64,000 bases of DNA from Aliihoeflea aestuarii (GTDB lineage: Bacteria; Pseudomonadota; Alphaproteobacteria; Rhizobiales; Rhizobiaceae): assembly GCF_024105665.1 (NCBI RefSeq), contig NZ_JAAAMK010000003.1:186001-250000 (forward strand), written 5' to 3'. Positions 36,856-45,810 of this stretch are shown piece by piece. Position 1 is the stretch's first letter. Every line of letters begins with the position of its first letter. Under the pieces are notes generated by a model. The model did not search any database and had not been told where the DNA came from. It saw only the letters and a program-made list of their open reading frames with translations. Position numbers and translations under genes: made by a program.

Positions 36856-36937
36856 CGTCTAACCGCTCAGGCGATAAGGCGCAATCTTCGAGGCGAACGT
36901 CTTGACCATGCCTTCATTTGAGGCGATTGCCTGACGC

Positions 36938-37849
36938 ATGCAGACCGACATCGATTTCGAAACGCTGCTCGCCAGCACCGCACTGCGCGTGGAAGCCATG
37001 CTGGAGAGTTGCCTCGGCTCCACCCCGGCAGAGGGAGAACTGGCGCGCCCCGAGCGGCTTCTCGCCGCCATGCGCCATGGCGTGCTCAACGGCGGCAAGC
37101 GGCTGCGCCCGTTCCTGCTGCTCGAAAGCGCCGCTCTTTTCGGCGTCGACGGCGAGGCTGTGGTGCGGGTCGCCGCGGCGCTCGAATGCGTGCATTCCTA
37201 TTCGCTCGTCCATGACGACCTGCCCGCGATGGACGATGACGATCTGAGGCGCGGCCAACCGACCGTTCACAAGGCGTTCGACGAGGCGTCCGCGATTCTC
37301 GCCGGCGACGCGCTCCTGACGCTCGCCTTCGACATCATCGCCGACCCCGCGACCGAACTCGACGCCGAAACGCGCGTGACGCTGGTGCGCAAGCTCTCCT
37401 CGGCGGCCGGCATCGGCGGCATGGTGGGCGGACAGGCGCTCGATCTGTCCGCCGCAAGCGATGCGCCGGACGAAGCCGGCATCATCCGCCTGCAGGCGAT
37501 GAAGACCGGCGCGCTGATCCGTTTTGCCTGCGAGGCCGGCGCGATCGCGGCCGGTGCGCCGAAAGCGGATGTGGAGCGGCTGGGCGAGTTCGGCTCGGCG
37601 ATCGGCCTCGCCTTCCAACTCGCCGACGATCTTCTCGACCGGACGGGGAGCGCCGAGGCGATGGGCAAGGCGACCGGCAAGGACGCCGCCGCCGGCAAGG
37701 CCACGCTGACCGCGCTTCACGGCGAGGACTGGGCGCGCGGCCAGTTGCGCGGCCTTGTCGCGCAGGCCGCCGACGTGCTCGCACCCTATGGCGCACGCGC
37801 CGACATTTTGATCGCGGCCGCACAGTTCGTGGCTGCCCGGCAGCGCTGA
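36938..37849 (+). CDS. ispA: Farnesyl diphosphate synthase (short-chain polyprenyl synthase)
   Basis: A 303-aa all-helical enzyme that condenses IPP with allylic diphosphates to farnesyl diphosphate, precursor of undecaprenyl phosphate and quinones. The first aspartate motif is in HDDLPAMDDDDLRRG (about residues 92-106) and the second is DDLLD near residue 229. GGKRLRPFLLLE is also present. The aromatic residues before the first motif fit a short-chain product. PAP2 phosphatase follows 100 bp downstream. Confidence 0.94.
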   Translation: MQTDIDFETLLASTALRVEAMLESCLGSTPAEGELARPERLLAAMRHGVLNGGKRLRPFLLLESAALFGVDGEAVVRVAAALECVHSYSLVHDDLPAMDDDDLRRGQPTVHKAFDEASAILAGDALLTLAFDIIADPATELDAETRVTLVRKLSSAAGIGGMVGGQALDLSAASDAPDEAGIIRLQAMKTGALIRFACEAGAIAAGAPKADVERLGEFGSAIGLAFQLADDLLDRTGSAEAMGKATGKDAAAGKATLTALHGEDWARGQLRGLVAQAADVLAPYGARADILIAAAQFVAARQR

Positions 37850-37949
37850 AACCTTAAGACGCCGGCTAACCGCCGATTAACCGGCCGGGCGCAATCTCGC
37901 CATCGAATCGGTGCATGCGACGCGCCGAAACGACAAAGTGCGAGACCAG

Positions 37950-38549
37950 ATGAACGCGATCGACCAGCAGCTTTTCCTCATGATCAACGCGTCGAGCGAC
38001 GAATGGGGCGTTATGGCCGCCATCGCCTTCGTCGCGGCAAAAGTCGTGATCTATCTGATCCCGCTTCACCTGATCATGATCTGGACGCTCGGCGACCGTT
38101 CGGTACGCCGGCAGGCGCTCATCCTGTTCGCCGCGCTCGTGATCGGCCTCGTCATCAGCTACCTCATCGGCAGGATCGTTCCGACGCAGCGCCCATATCT
38201 GATCCCGATCGGGCACGCGCTGGTCGAGCACCGCTCCAGCCCATCCTTCCCGTCGAACCATGGGTTGATCATGTTCACCTATGCGATCACGATGGCGATG
38301 CTCGCCCACTGGCGTCATGCGCTGGTGATCGGCGCGGCCGGTCTGACGGTCGCATGGGCGCGCATCTATGTCGGTGTGCATTTCCCGCTCGATATGATCG
38401 GCGCGGCGCTTCTCGGCACGCTGGCTGGATGGCTGGCTATCCGCCTTGATCGCGTGTTCGGCGCCCGCGCGCTTCGTTTCGCGGACCTCGTCTACGACGC
38501 CTTCGTGCTGCGCCCGATGCGCAGCCTTGCGCAGCGTTTCACCAGTTAG
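37950..38549 (+). CDS. PAP2 family phosphatase, likely undecaprenyl-diphosphatase
   Basis: A 199-aa membrane protein with about five helices and all three PAP2 motifs: the Arg-Pro of GRIVPTQRP, SFPSNHG with the catalytic His, and ARIYVGVHFPLD. It resembles BcrC-type undecaprenyl-pyrophosphate phosphatases that recycle the cell-wall lipid carrier. ATG at 37950 is preferred; GTG at 37911 would add 13 polar residues without a ribosome site. Its place beside ispA and cell-wall genes supports the role. Its 3' end overlaps the convergent SLT gene by 4 bp. Confidence 0.87.
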   Translation: MNAIDQQLFLMINASSDEWGVMAAIAFVAAKVVIYLIPLHLIMIWTLGDRSVRRQALILFAALVIGLVISYLIGRIVPTQRPYLIPIGHALVEHRSSPSFPSNHGLIMFTYAITMAMLAHWRHALVIGAAGLTVAWARIYVGVHFPLDMIGAALLGTLAGWLAIRLDRVFGARALRFADLVYDAFVLRPMRSLAQRFTS

Positions 38550-39382
38550 CGGTTGCGCGTGACGATGCACGCGCCGCCCGAGCGGCGCAGTGACGAACAG
38601 ATCTCGTCCGCCTTTCCGCGCGTCTCGGCCCCGATCCGCACTGCATAGACGCCGGCGCGTCCGCGCCCCGAGCGCGTGCGGCTAATAACCGGCTCGTGAT
38701 CGGCAAGGATTCGCGCATGGGTTTGCCGCAGACGCTGCCATTGCCGAAGGGCGGCGTCGCGGCGGAAATTCCCGGCCACCTGAATGCCCCATGGCAGGAC
38801 CGGGACGGTCGCCATGGCGATCATGGACGCTCCGGTGGCTGGAAGTTGCCGGCACGCCTCGCCAAACGGCTTTTCCTTGTCGAGCGGCTGGATTTCGACC
38901 GCCCGCGTGACGCCGATGAAGGCATCTGCCGGTGCGCCCATGATGTCGAGCACGTAATTCTCGGTCTCCAGCGGCAGGAAGCCGCCCGAAGCGAGCCAGC
39001 GCGATACGCGCCCCTCGCCCGAATTGTAAGCCGCGGCGGCAAGGCCAAGATTGCCGTATTTGTCGGAAAGCTCGGCAAGATAGGCGGCGGACGCTGCCAG
39101 CGCCCGATGCGGATCGAACGAATCGCCGAGCCCGCGCAGCGCAGCCGTGCCCGGCATGAACTGGGCGATGCCCTCGGCCCCGACGGGGCTGACCGCGTTC
39201 GGATCGAACCGGCTTTCCTTCCAGATCAGCCGCGCGAAATAATCGACCGAAAGATCGTTGCGGGCCGCGTTGTCGGCGATCAGGTCGCAGACCAGACCGA
39301 TGGTCGGCGCGGCCTTCTCGGCGGCATGTACCGGCGCGGCAGGGAAAAGGGCGAGCGCTGCAAGAACCGCCCGCCACCGCAT
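38546..39382 (-). CDS. Lytic transglycosylase (SLT domain) protein
   Basis: A 278-aa exported enzyme that cleaves peptidoglycan glycan strands. The signal peptide ends near PVHAAEK. The SLT core shows RLIWKESRFDPNAVSPVGAEG, with the catalytic Glu near residue 56, then GIAQFMPGT and AAAAYNSGEGRVSRWL. The C-terminal 60 residues look like a small SPOR-like, Cys-containing domain (YAVRIGAETRGKADEICSSL), possibly binding denuded glycan. It lies 3 bp after ispG on the same strand, so the two are cotranscribed. Confidence 0.88.
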   Translation of the reverse strand: MRWRAVLAALALFPAAPVHAAEKAAPTIGLVCDLIADNAARNDLSVDYFARLIWKESRFDPNAVSPVGAEGIAQFMPGTAALRGLGDSFDPHRALAASAAYLAELSDKYGNLGLAAAAYNSGEGRVSRWLASGGFLPLETENYVLDIMGAPADAFIGVTRAVEIQPLDKEKPFGEACRQLPATGASMIAMATVPVLPWGIQVAGNFRRDAALRQWQRLRQTHARILADHEPVISRTRSGRGRAGVYAVRIGAETRGKADEICSSLRRSGGACIVTRNR

Positions 39383-39385
39383 CCG

Positions 39386-40639
39386 TCAGGCCGTTTCGCC
39401 GCGCCCGAAGCGCTTTTCGATATAATCGGCGACCATCACCTGAAAATCCGCCGCGATCGCCGGCCCGCGCAGCGTCGCCGCCTTCGCCCCGTCGATGAAA
39501 ACGGGTGCGGCGGGTGTCTCGCCGGTGCCGGGCAGCGAAATGCCGATATCGGCATGTTTCGATTCGCCCGGCCCGTTCACGATGCAGCCCATGACTGCAA
39601 CCTTGAGGTTTTCGACGCCCGGATATTTCTCGCGCCAGACCGGCATGTTGCGGCGAAGATCGCCTTCGATGGTCTGCGCGAGTTCCTGAAAGACGGTCGA
39701 GGTCGTGCGCCCGCAGCCCGGACAGGCCGCGACGACCGGCAGGAACTGGCGAAAGCCCATGGTCTGGAGAAGTTCCTGCCCCACCTGAACCTCGCGGGTG
39801 CGGTCGCCGCCCGGCTCCGGCGTCAGCGAAATGCGGATCGTGTCGCCGATGCCCTGCTGAAGCAGGATGGCCATGGCGGCGGACGAGGCGACGATGCCCT
39901 TGGTGCCCATGCCCGCCTCGGTGAGGCCGAGATGCAGCGCATGGTTCGACCGCCGCGCCAGTTCGACATAGACGGCGATCAGGTCCTGAACCTGTGAAAC
40001 CTTTGCCGACAGGATGATGCGCTCGCGGGCAAGGCCGATCTCCTCGGCCAGTTCCGCCGACAGGATCGCGGATTGCACGATCGCCTCGCGGGTCACCTCC
40101 TGCGCCGTCATCGGAAAGCCTTTGGCCTGATTGTCGTCCATCAGGCGCGTCAGAAGCTCCTGATCGAGCGAGCCCCAGTTGACCCCGATGCGCACCGGCT
40201 TGTCGTGGCGGATCGCCGTTTCGACGATGGCGGCGAACTGCTTGTCCTTCTTGTCCTTGAAGCCGACATTGCCCGGATTGATCCGGTATTTCGCCAGCGC
40301 CTCGGCACAGGCCGGATGATCGGCGAGAAGCTTGTGACCGATATAATGGAAGTCGCCGACGAGCGGCACGTCGATGCCGAGGCGTTCCAGGCGCTCACGG
40401 ATTTTCGGAACGGCGGCTGCGCTCTCGTCGCGATCGACCGTGATCCGCACGATTTCCGAACCGGCGCGGTGAAGCGCGGCGACCTGCGCGACCGTACCGT
40501 CGATATCGGCCGTATCTGTATTTGTCATCGACTGGACGACAACGGGCGCAGCGCCACCGACAAGAACGTTGCCGACGGGAACGCCCACGGAGACGCGGCG
40601 CGTCAGTGGCCGGTCGAGAAATTGTACATGCGGATTCAC
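39386..40639 (-). CDS. ispG: 4-hydroxy-3-methylbut-2-enyl diphosphate synthase (IspG/GcpE)
   Basis: A 417-aa [4Fe-4S] enzyme of the MEP pathway that turns MEcPP into HMBPP using reduced ferredoxin or flavodoxin. The TIM barrel starts at [15 protein letters not shown]. The C-terminal cluster domain has the cysteines of ACPGCGRT and [11 protein letters not shown]. The start codon is GTG at 40639; no ATG lies near. It sits in an operon with the SLT transglycosylase, next to ispA and the PAP2 phosphatase, all serving isoprenoid carrier lipids or the wall. Confidence 0.96.
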   Translation of the reverse strand: MNPHVQFLDRPLTRRVSVGVPVGNVLVGGAAPVVVQSMTNTDTADIDGTVAQVAALHRAGSEIVRITVDRDESAAAVPKIRERLERLGIDVPLVGDFHYIGHKLLADHPACAEALAKYRINPGNVGFKDKKDKQFAAIVETAIRHDKPVRIGVNWGSLDQELLTRLMDDNQAKGFPMTAQEVTREAIVQSAILSAELAEEIGLARERIILSAKVSQVQDLIAVYVELARRSNHALHLGLTEAGMGTKGIVASSAAMAILLQQGIGDTIRISLTPEPGGDRTREVQVGQELLQTMGFRQFLPVVAACPGCGRTTSTVFQELAQTIEGDLRRNMPVWREKYPGVENLKVAVMGCIVNGPGESKHADIGISLPGTGETPAAPVFIDGAKAATLRGPAIAADFQVMVADYIEKRFGRGETA

Positions 40640-40788
40640 GTTTGGCTGCCTTGTCTGGATGCCGCCTTAGGCTCATCGATTAAACCCGGCTCCGGGCGGG
40701 AGCAAGGCGCAGCGGCTGGATATTGTGCTGCACCGCAATATATGATCGATGCGACAGGATACAAAATCATGACGGGGTGGAGACTTAT

Positions 40789-41568
40789 ATGAGCGCGCGA
40801 ACGGCAGTGGTGACGGGATCGACGTCTGGAATAGGACTTGCCATCGCCCGGTCGCTGGCTGGCAAGGGCTTCAACCTCGTCCTCAACTCCTACACGGACG
40901 ATACGGACGATACGGCTCTTGCCGAGGGTCTGGCCGCCGAGTTCGGCGTCGAGGCGGTCTATGTCAGCGCCGACATGTCCAACGCGGGCGATTGCCGCGC
41001 GCTGATCGAAAAGGCGGCGGAGACATTCGGCGCGGTGGACGTGCTCGTCAACAATGCCGGCATCCAGCATGTCGCGCCGATCGACAAATTTCCGGTCGAG
41101 CAATGGGACAGGATCATCGCGATCAACCTGACCTCCGCTTTCCACACGACGGCCGTCGCTTTGCCGATCATGCGCAATTCCGGCTGGGGCCGGATCGTCA
41201 ACATCGCCTCGGCGCATGGCCTGCGCGCCTCGGTCCACAAATCCGCCTATGTCGCCGCCAAGCATGGCATCGTCGGCTTCACGAAGGTCACCGCGCTGGA
41301 AACGGCCGGTCACGGCATCACCGCCAACGCGGTGTGCCCCGGTTTCGTGCTGACGCCGCTGGTCGAAAAGCAGATCGTGGATTTGATGGCTGAGACGGGC
41401 GAAAGCCGCGAGGACGTGGTTGCGAACCGCATCTTGCAAAAGCAGCCGTCGAAGCAGTTCGCCACTGTCGAGGAAATCGGCGGCACCGTCGCGTTTCTTG
41501 CCTCGGACGATGCCGCGCAGATCACCGGCACGACGATTTCCGTCGATGGCGGCTGGACGGCGCAATAA
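40789..41568 (+). CDS. bdhA: 3-hydroxybutyrate dehydrogenase
   Basis: A 259-aa short-chain dehydrogenase that interconverts 3-hydroxybutyrate and acetoacetate with NAD, in PHB turnover. It has the nucleotide loop TGSTSGIGLAIA, NNAGIQHVAPI, and catalytic SAYVAAKHG (Tyr and Lys). The conserved ending TAQITGTTISVDGGWTAQ is typical of bacterial BDH. ATG at 40789 has GGAG upstream. An oxidoreductase gene follows 57 bp downstream in the same direction. Confidence 0.93.
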   Translation: MSARTAVVTGSTSGIGLAIARSLAGKGFNLVLNSYTDDTDDTALAEGLAAEFGVEAVYVSADMSNAGDCRALIEKAAETFGAVDVLVNNAGIQHVAPIDKFPVEQWDRIIAINLTSAFHTTAVALPIMRNSGWGRIVNIASAHGLRASVHKSAYVAAKHGIVGFTKVTALETAGHGITANAVCPGFVLTPLVEKQIVDLMAETGESREDVVANRILQKQPSKQFATVEEIGGTVAFLASDDAAQITGTTISVDGGWTAQ

Positions 41569-41625
41569 GCGACTTGCCGCAGGCGCGCGAAGCTGATTCC
41601 CTGACTTTTCCATGCGGGAGGCCTC

Positions 41626-42792
41626 ATGCAGCGGGACATCGTGATCATCGGCGGCGCGATCATGGGCGCGTCGGTCGCCTATTTCCTGCGTGAAGAGGGA
41701 TTTGCCGGCTCTATCGCCGTCATCGAGCGCGACCAGAGCTTCGCAAAGGCCGCGACGACGCTCTCCTGCGCCTCCATCCGCCAGCAATTCTCCATTCCCG
41801 AAAACATCCGCCTCTCGCGTTTCACGCTCAGCTTCTTTCGCGAACTGAAAGAGCGCTTCGGCGCGGGCGCGGATATCGCCTTTCGCGAGAAGGGCTATCT
41901 GATCCTCGCCAGCGAGGACGGCCGCGCCATCCTCGAAGCCAATCATGCCGTCCAGATGCAGGAAGGCGTGGATATCGCGCTGTTGTCGGCCGGCGAGCTC
42001 GAAGCGCGATTTCGATGGCTGTCCGCCGAAGGGATCGCCGCAGGTGCCTATGGCCGCAGCGGCGAAGGCTGGTTCGACGCGCATGCCTTGCTCGGCCTGA
42101 TCCGCAAAAGCCTGAAGGCGCGCGATATCGACCTCGTGCAAGGCGAGGTGAGGGCGGTCGAACGGCAGGCGGACAGCATAAAAGCCGTCGTGCTCGCGGA
42201 CGGCACGCGGATCGAGGCCGCGCTGGTCGTCAATGCCGCCGGCCCCAACGCCGGAGGGGTCGGGGCGATGGCGGGCATCGACCTGCCGGTCGAGCCGCGC
42301 AAGCGGTCCGTCTTCGTTTTCGAGGCCGCCGACCGGTTCGACGACATGCCGCTATTGGTCGATCCTTCGGGCGTCTATGTGCGGCCGGAGGGCGGCGTCT
42401 ATATCACCGGTGGTGCGGAGGATCATGAGAGCGACGGAGCGGCGGACCCGGCCGATTTCGAACCTGACTGGTCGCTGTTCGAAGAGCGCATCTGGCCGGT
42501 TCTTGCCACCCGCATCCCGGCCTTCGAAGCATTAAGGCCGGGCCGCGCCTGGGCCGGGCACTACGACTACAACACGCTCGACCAGAACGCCGTCATCGGG
42601 CCGCATCCCGAAATCGCCAACTTCATGTTCGCAAACGGCTTTTCCGGCCATGGACTGCAACAGGCCCCGGCGGTCGGCAAAGCCCTCGCCGAATTGATCG
42701 TCCACGGCGAATATCGCACGATCGACTGTGCCGCTTTCGGCTACGGGCGGATACGGGAAGGCCGGTCGTTTCGCGAACTGAACGTCATCTGA
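41626..42792 (+). CDS. FAD-dependent oxidoreductase (DAO family)
   Basis: A 388-aa D-amino-acid-oxidase-fold enzyme. The FAD loop is IVIIGGAIMGASVAYFL with the acidic end of the second strand (VIERD). It also shows SIRQQFSIPENIRLS and the C-terminal FAD block GFSGHGLQQAPAVGKALAEL. Relatives oxidise sarcosine, dimethylglycine or other secondary amines. The substrate is not predictable. It is the last chromosomal gene before the prophage region; the direct repeat at 42862 starts 70 bp after its stop. Confidence 0.87.
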   Translation: MQRDIVIIGGAIMGASVAYFLREEGFAGSIAVIERDQSFAKAATTLSCASIRQQFSIPENIRLSRFTLSFFRELKERFGAGADIAFREKGYLILASEDGRAILEANHAVQMQEGVDIALLSAGELEARFRWLSAEGIAAGAYGRSGEGWFDAHALLGLIRKSLKARDIDLVQGEVRAVERQADSIKAVVLADGTRIEAALVVNAAGPNAGGVGAMAGIDLPVEPRKRSVFVFEAADRFDDMPLLVDPSGVYVRPEGGVYITGGAEDHESDGAADPADFEPDWSLFEERIWPVLATRIPAFEALRPGRAWAGHYDYNTLDQNAVIGPHPEIANFMFANGFSGHGLQQAPAVGKALAELIVHGEYRTIDCAAFGYGRIREGRSFRELNVI

Positions 42793-42861
42793 AACGAGCG
42801 CGCGTTCGATCACCTGCTGACGCCGGGAACGTCGCAGAACAAGTCCCGATTGAGGAAAAAC

Positions 42862-42876
42862 TGGTACTCCCAAGGG
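42862..42876. other. Candidate left attachment site (attL)
   Basis: The 15 bases TGGTACTCCCAAGGG recur exactly at 55964-55978, nine bases after the integrase stop. This copy is at the chromosome-phage junction. The word resembles the 3' end of a tRNA gene read backwards, though no full tRNA is present. Confidence 0.6.
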
Positions 42877-43025
42877 AACGCGGAGATGCGCCAGTTTCCA
42901 ATGCGTTAGCTTAAGGTGAGGGCGTTATGGCGCGTATTGTTTGGAAAAGGTAATTTTCAGCGCCACCCTTACCGAATTGACGCCTCCCCCGCCCCGCGCC
43001 ATCTTCAGATGACACCGAGCGCGCC

Positions 43026-43280
43026 ATGCCTGACCATCAACAGAAAACGCCGAAGCTTATCGTCGTGATGGCTTTCGACCGGAACGACGATGGCGAGCTT
43101 GTGACTGCGTTCGGACCGCAGGATTATGCGTCAGAGGATCGTGCTGTGAGGCAGGCGCAGACGCTGGCGCCGAGCCACGCCGGCGTGATCGCCTGGAGCC
43201 GAGACGCGCAACCTGACATCGGCGAATATGGCGAGCCGACGACACTGTTTGTTAGCGGTGACGTGCCGGATATGGAGTGA
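43026..43280 (+). CDS. Small hypothetical protein
   Basis: An 84-aa acidic protein with no membrane segment. It has a beta-strand start (LIVVMAFDRNDDGEL) and a later stretch (AGVIAWSRDAQPDIGEYG) with a DUF-like look. I know similar short proteins from rhizobial prophage ends but no function. It precedes another small gene by 18 bp and both point away from the att site. Coding is likely from codon use, though the ribosome site is weak. Confidence 0.6.
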   Translation: MPDHQQKTPKLIVVMAFDRNDDGELVTAFGPQDYASEDRAVRQAQTLAPSHAGVIAWSRDAQPDIGEYGEPTTLFVSGDVPDME

Positions 43281-43298
43281 TTGAAACAGGAGGAAGGA

Positions 43299-43583
43299 AT
43301 GAGCAGGAGTTTTGATGACGCCGTGGAAGAACGCGACGAAAAAGAACGGCACGAGGAGATTGCGCGTGAGCTGAATATCAGCGTGGGTGAGCTTAACGAT
43401 TTGGGAGGCTACGGTATCGACCGACATACGGGAAATGACGATCACCCGTATTCGTGGCTCGTAATTTTTCATGATCCAGTGCCTGAAGACGTGCGCGAAA
43501 AGATCGGCAGTTTCGTCAACGACACAACGGTCGCTATTTCACTAAATGCATTTGATCGGCCGGAACCTGATGACGACTACTGA
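43299..43583 (+). CDS. Small acidic hypothetical protein
   Basis: A 94-aa protein starting at ATG 43299 with a strong AGGAGGAAGGA site. A charged helix (AVEERDEKERHEEIAREL) is followed by SVGELNDLGGYGIDRHTGND and a strand region. No known domain is recognised. It is cotranscribed with the 84-aa gene. Its 3' side meets, tail to tail, the leftward lysis operon at a shared hairpin. Confidence 0.65.
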   Translation: MSRSFDDAVEERDEKERHEEIARELNISVGELNDLGGYGIDRHTGNDDHPYSWLVIFHDPVPEDVREKIGSFVNDTTVAISLNAFDRPEPDDDY

Positions 43584-43588
43584 AACGC

Positions 43589-43623
43589 AAAAAAGCCCGC
43601 CGCCTCCGAGAGAGACGACGGGC
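43589..43623 (-). terminator. Terminator of the leftward phage operon
   Basis: Read leftward, a stem of about 10 bp including G-U pairs (43623-43614 with 43604-43595) is followed by six T. It lies 58 bp after the last leftward gene. Confidence 0.6.
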
Positions 43624-43680
43624 CAATATGCAGAAATTGCATAATGCTGTCGGATCATGTTGCCGACGTCGGGAAAATGA

Positions 43681-44133
43681 TCAGCGGCGCTTGATCTCGA
43701 ATCGGATAGGCGGTGAGTAGACGCGGATCGGTATGCTCATGATGCGCGCCAGCGGATTGCACTCGTAATCGAGCACGATCTGATACTGTGCCGGCCCGCT
43801 AGCGGCGGCATCTGGGATCGTGATCGTCCGCTGATAGACCTCACGACCTGCCAGAAGCTCAAGGCCCGTCGTCCAACTTGGTATGGCGTGCCGGTTCATT
43901 CCGCTGTCGTAGAGCCAGCGCCTGACATCGATCGGACAGATGCGATGGCGGAACACGTCGAATTCGACGGGGATAGTTCCACCTTGAGCCACAACCGGCG
44001 TCAGCGCGCGCGCACCGAGGTAGGTGATGGGAGGGTCGCGGTCCATCATCCAGACGGTCATGTTGAATGTACCGACTGCTGCCAGCATCAGCACGATACC
44101 GCCGATGATCTTCCATCCGAGATTGCGGTTCAT
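43681..44133 (-). CDS. Single-helix anchored hypothetical phage protein
   Basis: A 150-aa protein with one N-terminal helix (about residues 8-30) and a periplasmic beta-rich part with two or three cysteines (HRICPIDVRRWLYDSG and LDYECNPLARI). It follows the holin and a 95-aa membrane protein, the place of lysis accessory genes. A spanin-like role is possible from position only; there is no coiled coil or lipobox. It overlaps the upstream gene by 4 bp. Confidence 0.65.
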   Translation of the reverse strand: MNRNLGWKIIGGIVLMLAAVGTFNMTVWMMDRDPPITYLGARALTPVVAQGGTIPVEFDVFRHRICPIDVRRWLYDSGMNRHAIPSWTTGLELLAGREVYQRTITIPDAAASGPAQYQIVLDYECNPLARIMSIPIRVYSPPIRFEIKRR

Positions 44134-44417
44134 TTCGACGGCCCTCTACTAAAGAAGCCGATCGCCTTCAGCACGTATTCGTAGAGCACGACCGTACCGA
44201 TAAAGATTGAGATGAAGGTCAGGATCAGCCAGCGCGTGAATTTGCCGAAGGCGCGTAGCTCTTTGACGAGCTTAAAGCCCTCGCGGATATCGGCGGCAGG
44301 CATCTTGACCACTTCGCGGAAGGTATCGAGTTCTTCCGGCCGCAGACCGGCAAGGAACTTGCGCGTTTCCTCCGGCAGTTCGGTGAGCCGAGCCGGCGCG
44401 CGTTCTGGTTCGAGCAA
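44130..44417 (-). CDS. Tail-anchored small membrane protein in the lysis module
   Basis: A 95-aa protein with a helical charged N-terminal part (residues 10-60, with LPEETRKFLAGLRPEELDTF) and one C-terminal helix (about 62-88). The end is basic. It lies between the holin and the 150-aa protein on the same strand. I do not recognise a family. A role in lysis or membrane tethering is suggested by its neighbours only. Confidence 0.65.
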   Translation of the reverse strand: MLEPERAPARLTELPEETRKFLAGLRPEELDTFREVVKMPAADIREGFKLVKELRAFGKFTRWLILTFISIFIGTVVLYEYVLKAIGFFSRGPSK

Positions 44418-44434
44418 TGATCCAGCTCCTGCTG

Positions 44435-44797
44435 TCAGCCGACCGCTTCGGGATCGGGTTGCTGCGTCTTCGCAGCCTCGATCCGCGTGGCAGTGATATG
44501 CGGTCGGATGAGATCGAGAATACGGCTGTCATCGAGGCCAAACTTTTTCACCGCATCGGGAACCGACTGGCGTACGTAGCTGATGGCCGCTCCGGTGGCC
44601 CCATTCTTCGAACCGCGAGCCAGCGCAATCAGAGCCGCGTTTGTCAGCGCCGATTGCAGCGCGTCGCGGTGCTGTGCCTCGATGTCGAGGCCAAGCTTCT
44701 GGAACCAGCGGACGAGCGCCGAGACCAGAGCCGGTACGAGGATGGCAAGCAGAGCGGCGATAACCGGTGCGAGGATTTCAAAAACGGTGGTCCACAT
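44435..44797 (-). CDS. Phage holin, LLH-like
   Basis: A 120-aa protein with one N-terminal helix (about residues 8-28, ILAPVIAALLAILVPALV) and a helical cytoplasmic part (AQHRDALQSALTNAALIALARG). This is the look of the LLH/phi29-type holin superfamily common in phages of Alphaproteobacteria. Holins open the inner membrane so that the amidase can reach the wall. It overlaps the end of the amidase frame by 20 bp because of a frameshift there; before that shift the two genes would have been adjacent. Confidence 0.78.
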   Translation of the reverse strand: MWTTVFEILAPVIAALLAILVPALVSALVRWFQKLGLDIEAQHRDALQSALTNAALIALARGSKNGATGAAISYVRQSVPDAVKKFGLDDSRILDLIRPHITATRIEAAKTQQPDPEAVG

Positions 44798-45647
44798 TGT
44801 CAGGCTCCAAGTGCTTCGAGTTCGTCCAGATCGCGATGGATGCGATCGATGATGGCGCGGTGCGGGCTGGGCTTCGTCGGTTCGAGCGCAGGTGGGCCGT
44901 CGACCATGGCGACGTGATCGCGATGCACCACACGCTGAAGCCGGCCGGCGTGGTGACGTTCAGCCAGACGCCATCAAGACCGTTCACCTCGACAAGCGTC
45001 CCGGCCTTCAGTGAGCCTGTGACATCGCCGTTTGGGCCGTTGCGTGTGTTGAGGACAGGTGCGGTGATTCTGCCTATTCCGCCGGCCGGGACAGGCTCTT
45101 GCGGCGCAGTGGGAGCATTGCCAGCCAAGAGCGCGGCGACCTCTCGGCGCAGCTTGTCGCCGGCTTCCTTGGCGCCGACAACGGATGGTTCGAACGGGAG
45201 TCGGATCACGTCCCACTTGGCGCGCTGTGCGATGCAAAGATTGGCCTGCACCTCGGCGTGGAAAAGGATGGTCTGCGGCGTCACCGGGATCTGATAGAAC
45301 CGCGCATGCTCAGCGACTGCCCGCACGAAGGCGCTCCACTGCACGGCGGTCAAAGGGGCGCGACCGGCGCTGAACGGGCTCTCGATGGCCCCGGCCATAC
45401 AACACATCGATAAACCGATGCTGTCGGTATTGCAGTTCAGGGTGTGTGCCGCGTAGCCGTTCTTGATCGAGCCGGAGTTCAAGTCGATCGACGGGACGCC
45501 GCGAATGATCTTACCGATCCCCTCGATGAGGACGTAATAGGCGCGCTTGTCGGTATCGCTTGCCGTGTGATTGCCAGCCGTCCAATGGCCGATAATCCGC
45601 TTCATGGGCACGCGCGGCATCCACGCTGCTGGGATGACAGACGTCAT
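44778..45647 (-). CDS. N-acetylmuramoyl-L-alanine amidase endolysin, C-terminal frameshift
   Basis: A 289-aa amidase_2 endolysin. Zinc ligands are visible in RIIGHWTAGNH and ILFHAEVQ, then an SH3-like region (about residues 195-235). After residue 235 the frame changes: the expected ending VHRDHVAMVDGPPALEP through DELEALGA lies in the next frame and would stop at 44800. One G is missing in GTGTGG(G)TGC near 44926-44931. The catalytic domain is intact, so it may still work with an altered tail. The start at 45647 has AAGGA upstream. Confidence 0.82.
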   Translation of the reverse strand: MTSVIPAAWMPRVPMKRIIGHWTAGNHTASDTDKRAYYVLIEGIGKIIRGVPSIDLNSGSIKNGYAAHTLNCNTDSIGLSMCCMAGAIESPFSAGRAPLTAVQWSAFVRAVAEHARFYQIPVTPQTILFHAEVQANLCIAQRAKWDVIRLPFEPSVVGAKEAGDKLRREVAALLAGNAPTAPQEPVPAGGIGRITAPVLNTRNGPNGDVTGSLKAGTLVEVNGLDGVWLNVTTPAGFSVWCIAITSPWSTAHLRSNRRSPARTAPSSIASIAIWTNSKHLEPDNVDHRF

Positions 45648-45810
45648 AGCAGTTCCTTTCCCGCCGCATCACGGCGTGAGTTGTACGTGTTAAGATTGTG
45701 GTTGGGGTGCGGGCGGTAGACGCTATGCCAGCGAAGCTTGGAGAGGATTGACAGGCAAGCCCCAAGCAGGCGAGACACGCCAGGAGTTACGACGGACCGG
45801 GGGACATTAG

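Noticed and set aside
40636-42141. 501-codon minus-strand frame
   Set aside because: Antisense to bdhA and the FAD oxidoreductase, both strongly supported.
42840-42900. tRNA gene at the left attachment site
   Set aside because: The repeat resembles a tRNA 3' end, but no anticodon arm or acceptor partner can be built around either copy.
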